Assembly: GCA_002298885.1 (NCBI GenBank)
Contig: DBMK01000016.1
Coordinates: 8,132-15,828 of the forward strand
Length of the DNA: 7,697 nucleotides
Reading direction: 5' to 3'
DNA from: Anaerolineaceae bacterium UBA700
GTDB lineage: Bacteria; Chloroflexota; Anaerolineae; Anaerolineales; Anaerolineaceae
The notes under the pieces are model-generated. The model saw only the letters and a list, made by a program, of their open reading frames with translations, ran no database searches and was not told where the DNA came from. The position numbers were made by a program, and so were the translations under genes. Shown in pieces: positions 1 through 5,147 of this stretch. Position 1 is the stretch's first letter. Each line of letters starts with the position of its first letter.

Positions 1-19
1 GAGGGGCCGGGGGTGAGGC
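1..19. repeat. Partial GC-rich palindromic repeat, cut by window edge
   Basis: These 19 bases match the right arm of the long hairpin at 4609-4671 with a single difference (CC instead of TC after GAGGGG). The left arm would lie outside the window. This is probably the end of another copy of the same intergenic repeat family. The match is seen directly; family membership is inferred from it. Confidence 0.6.
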
Positions 20-87
20 TAGTAGGCCTGCCGAGACGCTGATTACCCTTTTAAGTTTTCAAAAACCATCAGCAGGCTTGGGTTATT

Positions 88-115
88 CCCGCCAGCGGTT
101 TAAACCGCTGGCGGG
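88..115. repeat. Perfect 28-bp palindrome
   Basis: The 14-base arm CCCGCCAGCGGTTT is followed at once by its exact reverse complement. In RNA it would form a strong hairpin with a TTTAAA centre. No T-run follows on either side, so a classical intrinsic terminator is not supported. It could be a REP-like intergenic repeat, a bidirectional transcription end for an unseen upstream gene, or a binding site for a dimeric protein. It lies about 85 bp upstream of the likely ctaG promoter. Confidence 0.75.
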
Positions 116-140
116 GTTGGCAGATATGCAATTATAAATT

Positions 141-170
141 ATGGCATTAATTAAAATTCATTACGGGCGG
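141..170. repeat. AT-rich intergenic motif, copy 1
   Basis: ATGGCATTAATTA at 141-153 recurs exactly at 4686-4698. In both places it is followed by AAATTCA (here 154-160) and then CGGGCGG (here 164-170), with small length differences between the blocks. Both copies lie in the upstream region of a + strand gene and downstream of a GC-rich palindrome. It may be an outer part of the same repeat element or a shared regulatory sequence; the sequence does not decide. Confidence 0.5.
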
Positions 171-200
171 CCCAATAACCGCAATCTAATAATGATAACT

Positions 201-227
201 TTGACAACTATTCGTTCTTGATATAAC
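201..227 (+). promoter_or_regulatory. Likely sigma70-type promoter for ctaG-like gene
   Basis: A perfect -35 hexamer TTGACA at 201-206 is followed after 15 bases by TATAAC (222-227), or after 17 bases by TAACAT (224-229). Either gives a transcript starting around 233-237 with a leader of only about 20 bases before the ATG at 255. GGAGG at 232-236 would then lie at the very 5' end, while GAGG at 241-244 is the better-spaced ribosome site. This is motif matching only. Confidence 0.45.
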
Positions 228-254
228 ATATGGAGGAAACGAGGTTGGCTTTAG

Positions 255-1175
255 ATGGGGAGTGTGCATTTATTCGATTCGGGATCGCCTTTCTCAACAG
301 GCCAGGGGATCTGGATCTGGACGTTCGAGCCGAGCATCCTGATCGGCCTGGCAGCGCTGACGCTTGGGTACATCCTGCTGGTTGGGCCGGTACGGCGGCG
401 CATGGGCTGGCAGCCGGCAGCCGGACGGTGGCGGCAGGCTGCGTTCCACCTGGGCAGCCTGGTGGCGTTCATAGCACTGGTCTCGCCGCTGGACCACCTG
501 TCCGACGAATACCTGCTGACGGCGCACATGATTCAACACCTGCTGCTGCTGATCGTGGCCCCGCCGCTGTGGCTGATGGGCATTCCGGGCGGGTGGCTGG
601 ACGGACCGGTGGGGAACGGAAGGCTGCAAAAGGCGATGAAGTGGATCACGCGACCGGTCGTGGCCTTCACCGTGTTTAATGCCGCGATGTGGATCTGGCA
701 CGTGCCCAGCTTGTACGACGCAGCGCTAAACGACGAGGGCGTGCACATCATCGAGCACCTGACCTTCATGGCGGCGGCGTTGATCGGCTGGTGGCCCATG
801 CTGGGATTCCTGCCCAGGGCGGCGCCGCGAGCGGCACAGCCAATGCAACTGCTGTACATGTTCGTGCTGATGATGTCCTCGACCGGGCTGGGGGCGCTGC
901 TCTCGCTGGCAAAGGTCCCGCTGTACCCGTTCTACATCGACGCGCCGAAGGTGCTGGGCGGCCTGCCGCTGGCGGTGGGCGTGCCTGGGCCGCGGCTGTG
1001 GGGGCTTTCGGTGATGGACGACCAGCAGTTGGCCGGACTGATCATGTGGGTGCCGGGGAACATGGTGTATTTTGCGGGGTTAATGGTGATTTTGAGCCGC
1101 TGGTTTAGCAGCGAAGAAAAACGGCAGCGGGAACGTGAGGCGCTGGAGGAAATGCCCAAAGGGGAGGAGAAATAA
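255..1175 (+). CDS. ctaG: CtaG-family cytochrome c oxidase assembly protein
   Basis: Polytopic inner-membrane protein of the caa3-type CtaG family, needed for assembly or copper loading of cytochrome c oxidase in Gram-positive bacteria and relatives. It is unrelated to the Cox11-type protein also called CtaG. At 306 residues it has the usual family length. Conserved features are visible in order: SPLD at 78-81, HMIQH at 91-95, WHVP at 148-151 followed by Y154 and AL, H164 with EHLTF at 167-171, and DQQLAG at 256-261 followed by MW. These His and Asp residues lie at the edges of hydrophobic segments and are candidate metal ligands. About six or seven hydrophobic segments are evident, and the C-terminus is a charged tail rich in E, R and K. 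The start at ATG 255 has GAGG ten bases upstream; an ATG at 230 opens a different frame. No oxidase subunit gene is near, so the link to a specific oxidase is by family only. Confidence 0.9.
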   Translation: MGSVHLFDSGSPFSTGQGIWIWTFEPSILIGLAALTLGYILLVGPVRRRMGWQPAAGRWRQAAFHLGSLVAFIALVSPLDHLSDEYLLTAHMIQHLLLLIVAPPLWLMGIPGGWLDGPVGNGRLQKAMKWITRPVVAFTVFNAAMWIWHVPSLYDAALNDEGVHIIEHLTFMAAALIGWWPMLGFLPRAAPRAAQPMQLLYMFVLMMSSTGLGALLSLAKVPLYPFYIDAPKVLGGLPLAVGVPGPRLWGLSVMDDQQLAGLIMWVPGNMVYFAGLMVILSRWFSSEEKRQREREALEEMPKGEEK

Positions 1176-1293
1176 GAAGCCTGCCATTACTTGAAAGGGG
1201 CGGATTCCTGGTGAATTTTATGACAAATATGATCCCAAAAAGGTTACATTTAATCTAGAATTTTTCTGTCTGGTCGGTCACAATAGCATAAGT

Positions 1294-1299
1294 TATAAT
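1294..1299 (+). promoter_or_regulatory. Possible -10 box upstream of the desulfurase operon
   Basis: A perfect TATAAT lies about 215 bases before the next start codon. The region 17 bases upstream (TGGTCG, 1271-1276) is only a weak -35 match and there is no extended -10 TG. If used, the transcript would have a leader of roughly 200 bases. AT-rich DNA can produce this hexamer by chance. Confidence 0.25.
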
Positions 1300-1382
1300 G
1301 GCGGTGCATAGTTTCTTATTTGGGGGGAGAAGCTGTGCGACAATCGTAACGAAGAAAAATAATTGTTATCGGTTTTCTCAAT

Positions 1383-1404
1383 GCCCTCCGTGTCTCTGTG
1401 GTTA
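1383..1404. repeat. Dispersed intergenic repeat-like fragment
   Basis: Read on the - strand this contains CCACAGAGACACGGAG, a sequence type I know from memory as a recurrent intergenic motif in many environmental bacterial genomes. Only one copy is in the window, so its repeat status cannot be shown from this sequence. It probably has no coding role. Confidence 0.35.
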
Positions 1405-1483
1405 TTTCCTGCTATTTTTTAAAGAGACATGAATTTAAAACATGATTTCGGAGTGACCACACCGGTCGCCGGGATGGGAGAAT

Positions 1484-1499
1484 AACGACTGAGGTCGTT
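1484..1499 (+). promoter_or_regulatory. Small hairpin or operator-like inverted repeat before start codon
   Basis: AACGAC and GTCGTT form six-base arms around a TGAG loop, ending 14 bases before the ATG at 1514. The only GAGG-like ribosome site (1491-1494) falls in the loop and right arm of this structure and is 19 bases from the start, which is farther than usual. It could hide the ribosome site in RNA or be an operator in DNA; both are inference. Confidence 0.3.
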
Positions 1500-1513
1500 A
1501 CAACAATAAGTAC

Positions 1514-2725
1514 ATGGACCTTCGCAAAATTCGCCAGGATTTCCCCATACTGCAAGATAACGCGGGACGCAAGACAATCACGTATTTGGATACGGCCTGC
1601 CAGAGTTTGCGGCCGAGGCCGGTGATCGAGGCGCTCGAACAGTACTATTACAAAATGTCGGCGTGCAGCGGGCGCAGCATGCACCAACTGGCGGCTGAAG
1701 TCACGCGGTCGGTCGACCAGGCGCGCAGTGGAGTGGCAAAGTTCATCAACGCCTCCAGAAAAGAAGAAATCGTCTTTCAGCGTAACACCACTGAGGGGAT
1801 CAACCTGGTGGCGAATTCGCTGGACTTGCACGAAGGCGACGTGGTGCTGATTTCGGATAAAGAGCACAATTCGAACCTGATCCCGTGGCAGAAAGCAGCC
1901 CGCACGAAGGGCGTGTGCGTGAAAATTGTACCGTCGAAAGAGGATAACACCTTCAACCTGGCGGCGTACGAGCAGATGCTGGATAAAAAGGTCAAGCTGG
2001 TCTCGCTGGGGTACACGTCCAACCTGGACGGGGTGACCATCCCGGCGGCCGAGGTGATCAAGCGGGCGCACCAGGTTGGGGCGCTGGTGATGCTGGATGC
2101 GGCCCAGACCGCGCCGCACCAGCGCATCAACGTGAAGGCGCTGGACGTAGATTTCCTGGCTTTCTCGGGCCACAAGATGCTGGGGCCCTCAGGGACGGGC
2201 GTACTGTTCGGCAAATACAGCCTGCTGGAGAAGTTGGAGCCCTTCCTGGTGGGCGGCGACACGGTGGCAACCTCGACCTACGAGACGTGCGAGTTCCTGC
2301 CGCCGCCGGAAAAATTCGAAGCCGGGCTGCAGGACTACGCCGGGATCCTGGGGCTGGGGGCGGCGGTGAAATACCTGCAGGACGTAGGTTTCGAGGCGAT
2401 CCAGAAACAGGAACAGCTTTTGAACGAGGCCATCACCGCCGAGATCAAAGATATGCCCAAGCTCAGGCTCATAGGGCCTGCCGACCCCAAGCTGCGCGGG
2501 GGCATCGTCACGTTCTACCTGGATGGCGTCGATTCGCACCGGGTGGCGTTGATGCTCGACCAGATGGCGGCGATCATGGTGCGCTCGGGGCAGCACTGCG
2601 TGCACTCGTGGTTCAACGCTCACCGCATCCAGGGGTCGGTGCGCGCCTCGCTGTACTTTTACAACACGGTGGAGGAAGCCGCCCTGTTCACCAGTAACCT
2701 GAAGAAAATCGGAAAGGTATTCTAA
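1514..2725 (+). CDS. SufS-like PLP-dependent cysteine desulfurase family protein
   Basis: Class V aminotransferase-fold enzyme of 403 residues, the usual SufS/Csd length. Such enzymes take sulfur from cysteine, leaving alanine and an enzyme persulfide used for Fe-S clusters and other thio-cofactors in the cytoplasm. Visible residues: PLP-stacking His in KEHNSN (H118), D195 and Q198 in LDAAQ, Schiff-base lysine K221 in FSGHKMLGPSG, sulfur-carrying C362 in RSGQHC, and R377 in VRASLYFYN. Two departures from typical SufS stand out: FEAG is followed by LQDYAG (271-276) where SufS has a T-P, and the active-site Cys is followed by VHSWFN rather than the common AQP or AMP. ATG 1514 is the only reasonable start, since an in-frame TGA lies at 1490 and no other ATG, GTG or TTG codon follows it; its ribosome site is weak. 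It is the first gene of an operon with the DsbA-like gene 3 bases downstream. No suf or isc scaffold genes are nearby, so the acceptor is unknown and desulfurase activity is inferred from the active site. Confidence 0.85.
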   Translation: MDLRKIRQDFPILQDNAGRKTITYLDTACQSLRPRPVIEALEQYYYKMSACSGRSMHQLAAEVTRSVDQARSGVAKFINASRKEEIVFQRNTTEGINLVANSLDLHEGDVVLISDKEHNSNLIPWQKAARTKGVCVKIVPSKEDNTFNLAAYEQMLDKKVKLVSLGYTSNLDGVTIPAAEVIKRAHQVGALVMLDAAQTAPHQRINVKALDVDFLAFSGHKMLGPSGTGVLFGKYSLLEKLEPFLVGGDTVATSTYETCEFLPPPEKFEAGLQDYAGILGLGAAVKYLQDVGFEAIQKQEQLLNEAITAEIKDMPKLRLIGPADPKLRGGIVTFYLDGVDSHRVALMLDQMAAIMVRSGQHCVHSWFNAHRIQGSVRASLYFYNTVEEAALFTSNLKKIGKVF

Positions 2726-2728
2726 AGT

Positions 2729-3673
2729 ATGTTCTGCATCGTAGCCTTCGCCGTTCTATCCGTATTGGGGATTTTCAGCGCATCCAACCGGGTGCTGGCC
2801 AAGGAAGCGCTGGACTGCGTGCTGCGCAGGGTGACCCTGCGCCCGTGCAACACCGGGTTCGACGAGAAAATGAAAGCCAAGATCCTGGGGGTGGTGATCA
2901 CCCGCTCGGAAGGCGCGGCGATTTTCTTGAATAAATATTTCGAGGCGATGGCCTGGGTGTTCTTCGTGCTGTTGATGGCCAGCAGCATCTTCGCGGTGCG
3001 CGGGGTGTACCTGTTCTACACAACCGGGAGCTGCAACGGATTGAATGCCACGGCCTTCTGCGTGTTCGACCCCAACGGCGAGAACAACAAGGTCTCGACC
3101 CTGTCGACCAAGTGTTATGCCACCCCGCCCACCGAGCAGGACCTGTCGATGAAAACGGTGGATACGTCCAGTTTTGCTGCTATTACCCCGGCGAAAGTCG
3201 AAAACCAGATCTTCTTCATCGGCTGCTATCTCTGCGATTACACCCGCGAAACCTATCCGATGATCCGGGACCTGGTCAAACGCTACAGCGACACCCAATT
3301 CATCTTTGCCAATTACCCGGTGAAGGAAACCAGCGATTACCTGACGAAAGTGGCCTACTGCACCAACAAGTTGAGCCCGGATAAGTTCTGGCAGCTCAAC
3401 GACGGGCTGTTTTCATCGGACAAGGCGGTGGTGGAGGACCAGGCGCATACCGAAGAATTGATGACCGGCCTGGGGATCGACACGGCGAAGATCAACACCT
3501 GTGTCGCCGACCCGCAAACGGAGACGGCGGTGCAGAACCAGTTCACCGAGCTGCGCAAGACGCAGTTCTTCGGCACGCCCACGGTGTTCATCAATGGGGA
3601 GGCGTTCGTGGGGCCCAAACCGTACCGGGTGTATGCGATCAAGCTGAAAGGGCTGCTGTATTTTGCCCGCTAA
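2729..3673 (+). CDS. Membrane-anchored DsbA/thioredoxin-fold protein
   Basis: A 314-residue protein with an N-terminal membrane part and a C-terminal thioredoxin-fold domain of the DsbA or thioredoxin_4 type. Residues 1-17 and about 73-97 are hydrophobic. The loop between them is strongly basic and carries C30 and C40 (RPCNTGFDEK), so by the positive-inside rule it faces the cytoplasm and the thioredoxin domain faces outside. Just after the second segment is a cysteine pair, SCNG and FCVFDP (C102, C111). The redox site is C166-Y-L-C169, followed by DYTRETYP, and the cis-proline loop is FGTPTVFING (P284). C211 and C258 could form a structural disulfide. The likely role is forming or shuffling disulfides in exported proteins. 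ATG 2729 is preceded by GGAAAGG (2711-2717), and the frame is almost coupled to the desulfurase stop. I recall similar cysteine-bearing N-terminal halves mainly in archaea and Chloroflexota; that is memory, not a search. It could be an oxidase, isomerase or reductase; the fold is surer than the direction. Confidence 0.82.
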   Translation: MFCIVAFAVLSVLGIFSASNRVLAKEALDCVLRRVTLRPCNTGFDEKMKAKILGVVITRSEGAAIFLNKYFEAMAWVFFVLLMASSIFAVRGVYLFYTTGSCNGLNATAFCVFDPNGENNKVSTLSTKCYATPPTEQDLSMKTVDTSSFAAITPAKVENQIFFIGCYLCDYTRETYPMIRDLVKRYSDTQFIFANYPVKETSDYLTKVAYCTNKLSPDKFWQLNDGLFSSDKAVVEDQAHTEELMTGLGIDTAKINTCVADPQTETAVQNQFTELRKTQFFGTPTVFINGEAFVGPKPYRVYAIKLKGLLYFAR

Positions 3674-3687
3674 ATAAATTGCACGAT

Positions 3688-3737
3688 GACCCCTCCCCAA
3701 GGCGGAACTACACTGCCTTGGGGAGGGGTTGGGGGTC
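3688..3737 (+). repeat. GC-rich hairpin repeat ending the desulfurase/DsbA-like operon
   Basis: The arms at 3689-3703 and 3715-3729 are perfect 15-base reverse complements around an 11-base loop (GGAACTACACT). The right side, GAGGGGTTGGGGGT, resembles the hairpin at 4609-4671 and the partial copy at 1-19, suggesting a diverged member of one family. It starts 14 bases after the DsbA-like stop and could halt transcription, but there is no T-run after the stem. Confidence 0.65.
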
Positions 3738-3763
3738 TTCATGTGTCCGCCGGGTTAGCGTAT

Positions 3764-3791
3764 TGATTCCGGGCTGCCTTTGGCATATGCT
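3764..3791 (+). promoter_or_regulatory. Possible promoter for the CPBP protease gene
   Basis: TTGATT (3764-3769) and TATGCT (3786-3791) are 16 bases apart and each matches four of six consensus positions. Transcription would begin about 3798, a few bases before the ATG at 3802. That would give a leaderless or nearly leaderless message, which fits the lack of any Shine-Dalgarno sequence in front of this gene. Confidence 0.3.
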
Positions 3792-3801
3792 ATAGATAAT
3801 A

Positions 3802-4551
3802 ATGCTGGACTTGAAAGCGCTGCCACCCGGCCCGACGGCTTTGCTTGAAGTTGGCCTGCTGTTCCTGCCCGCCATCCCGGCTTACCTGTGGCTGTGGCCC
3901 AGCCTGCAGGGGACCCACGCCTGGATCGCCCAGGCCCTGGTCTACGTGTACGTCCTGGCTGGCACGCTTTACATCGGCCGGCGGCGCTGGAGCTGGGGCG
4001 AGCTGGGGCTCAACCTCAAGGGCCTGCGCCTCAGCCTGACCTGCGCCCTGGCGCTGCTGCTGGGCCGCCTGCTGATCATCCTGTCCGTGCGCTGGAGCCT
4101 GCCCGCACCGCAGCTCGACCCCGGGACGGTCGTACTGGACGTGCTGTACTACTTCGTCCTGGTGGGGCTGGTCGAAGAGCTGCTATTCCGCGGCCTGGTC
4201 TACCGCGCCCTCGAAAGCTGGGGCGGCGTGCGGGCAGCCTTGTGGGGCTCGAGCGTTGGCTTCATGCTGTGGCATCTCTTCGGGCAGGGGCCGCTGATCG
4301 GGGCGACCACCCCGGTCATCGGCCTGGTGTTCGCCCTGCTGCGCTGGCGGGCCGGCGGCATCTTGGGCCTGGTGGCGCTGCACGGATTGTGGGATTTGCA
4401 ATCGGCGCTGATGGTGGCGGATAACAACGCCGCCATCCTGGCCCAGGGCCGGCCGGAGCTGATCCAGCCCGCCCTGACCTGGATCGGTACGGCCCTGCTG
4501 GTGCTCGTCCCGCTCTACCTGTGGCTGGTCTACCCACGCCTGAAAACTTAG
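3802..4551 (+). CDS. CPBP-family intramembrane metalloprotease
   Basis: A 249-residue polytopic membrane protein of the CPBP/Abi family (related to Rce1 CAAX proteases and bacteriocin-immunity proteins). The three signature motifs are intact: EELLFR (E125, E126, R130), FMLWH (F154, H158), and HGLWD (H194, D198). These glutamate and histidine residues build the active site of Rce1-type proteases inside the membrane. About seven or eight hydrophobic segments cover most of the chain, with a basic IGRRRW loop near residue 60. The ATG at 3802 has no ribosome-binding sequence; the upstream TATAGATAAT is promoter-like. The gene is alone, with a hairpin repeat on each side, so its substrate cannot be told from context. 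No prenylated-peptide, bacteriocin or anti-sigma partner gene is adjacent. Family assignment is firm; biological role is open. Confidence 0.9.
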   Translation: MLDLKALPPGPTALLEVGLLFLPAIPAYLWLWPSLQGTHAWIAQALVYVYVLAGTLYIGRRRWSWGELGLNLKGLRLSLTCALALLLGRLLIILSVRWSLPAPQLDPGTVVLDVLYYFVLVGLVEELLFRGLVYRALESWGGVRAALWGSSVGFMLWHLFGQGPLIGATTPVIGLVFALLRWRAGGILGLVALHGLWDLQSALMVADNNAAILAQGRPELIQPALTWIGTALLVLVPLYLWLVYPRLKT

Positions 4552-4608
4552 ACAAATAAGTATTGCAACTGGATTTCTATCCACATGACGGTTCCGCGGG
4601 CCAGGGTT

Positions 4609-4671
4609 TGCCTCACCCCCGACCCCTCTCCTGACGAAAAATCCGTTAGGAGAGGGGTCGGGGGTGAGGCA
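4609..4671. repeat. Long palindromic hairpin repeat
   Basis: The arms 4610-4632 and 4648-4670 are perfect 23-base reverse complements. The stem extends outward by one T-A pair and inward through a G-T wobble and three more pairs to a 7-base loop AAAAATC (4637-4643), giving about 28 paired positions. Its right arm is nearly identical to 1-19. There is no T-run for a standard terminator, though as RNA it would be an extremely stable structure between the CPBP gene and the next gene. It looks like a REP- or MITE-type non-coding repeat. Confidence 0.8.
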
Positions 4672-4685
4672 CAGTCAGGTCGATA

Positions 4686-4723
4686 ATGGCATTAATTAGT
4701 TTAAATTCAAAAGACGCGGGCGG
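4686..4723. repeat. AT-rich intergenic motif, copy 2
   Basis: This is the second copy of the motif at 141-170: ATGGCATTAATTA (4686-4698), then AAATTCA (4703-4709) after a four-base insertion, then CGGGCGG (4717-4723). It starts 14 bases after the long hairpin and 76 bases before the next start codon. Confidence 0.5.
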
Positions 4724-4748
4724 GTATCAGTAAACATAGACAAAACCC

Positions 4749-4754
4749 AAGGAG
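4749..4754 (+). promoter_or_regulatory. Ribosome binding site fixing the start of the Mth938-like gene
   Basis: AAGGAG ends seven bases before the ATG at 4762, an ideal distance. A TTG at 4756 in the same frame is only one base from the site and can be dismissed as the start. This is the clearest Shine-Dalgarno sequence in the window. Confidence 0.75.
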
Positions 4755-4761
4755 CTTGATT

Positions 4762-5124
4762 ATGAAATCCACAATTAACTCAACCTGTTTTGGCTCGATC
4801 ACCATTGCCGGGGTCGAATACGAGCACGACGTGATCATCCGAACGGACGGCAGGGTGGAAAAGCGCAAGAAGAAGCTGTCCAAGCAAATCTACGGCACCT
4901 CGCACATCATTTCACTGGCCGAGGCCGAGGATATCTACGAGGAAGGCGCCAGGCGGCTCATCGTTGGCACGGGCCAGGAGGGCATGGTACGGCTATCACA
5001 CGAGGCGGCAGCGTTCTTCCACCAGGCGCACTGCGAGGTGGAACTGATGCCCACGCCGGAAGCCGTGCGCTGCTGGAACCAGGCCGAACAGCCGGCCATC
5101 GGACTGTTCCACGTTACTTGCTAA
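4762..5124 (+). CDS. Mth938/AAMDC-family small protein
   Basis: A 120-residue soluble protein of the Mth938-like domain family (DUF498), whose members include archaeal Mth938, human AAMDC and the complex I assembly factor NDUFAF3. The biochemical function of the bacterial members is not known. The chain shows the family pattern: FGSITIAGVEYEHDVIIR near the start, the basic run KRKKKLSK, GTSHIISLAEAE, LIVGTGQEGMVRLS in the middle, then CEVELMPTPEA and a C-terminal IGLFHVTC. The length is complete for the family, and no signal peptide or membrane segment is seen. The start at ATG 4762 is set by the AAGGAG site. It is a single gene, convergent with the transporter gene whose stop is 23 bases away, so context gives no partner. 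Confidence 0.88.
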   Translation: MKSTINSTCFGSITIAGVEYEHDVIIRTDGRVEKRKKKLSKQIYGTSHIISLAEAEDIYEEGARRLIVGTGQEGMVRLSHEAAAFFHQAHCEVELMPTPEAVRCWNQAEQPAIGLFHVTC

Positions 5125-5147
5125 GGAAACTGCGGGAATCCGGGCGA

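Larger units (their letters stand above)
1176..1513 (+). other. 338-bp gene-free stretch before the desulfurase-like gene
   Basis: I see no credible gene here. It is AT-rich compared with its neighbours. It holds a possible -10 box (TATAAT, 1294-1299), a short dispersed-repeat-like segment at 1383-1404, AT-rich sequence around 1410-1445, a small stem GTGACC/GGTCGC near 1453-1470, and a hairpin AACGAC-TGAG-GTCGTT at 1484-1499 just before the next gene. No T-tailed terminator for the ctaG-like gene and no riboswitch class that I recognise was found. Confidence 0.6.

Noticed and set aside
230..679. Earlier ATG in another frame ahead of ctaG, with a 149-residue frame
   Set aside because: The translation is low-complexity Gly, Ala, Pro and Arg typical of a GC-rich shadow frame, while the overlapping frame gives a clear CtaG protein.
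1335..1349. Four-codon GTG frame after a strong GGGGGGAG sequence, possible leader peptide
   Set aside because: Four codons with no Cys run and no clear attenuator after it are too little to call a leader peptide.
3688..3737. Rho-independent terminator after the DsbA-like gene
   Set aside because: The hairpin is strong but followed by TGGGGGTCTTC rather than a T-run, and its sequence matches the intergenic repeat family, so I annotate it as a repeat with only possible terminator activity.
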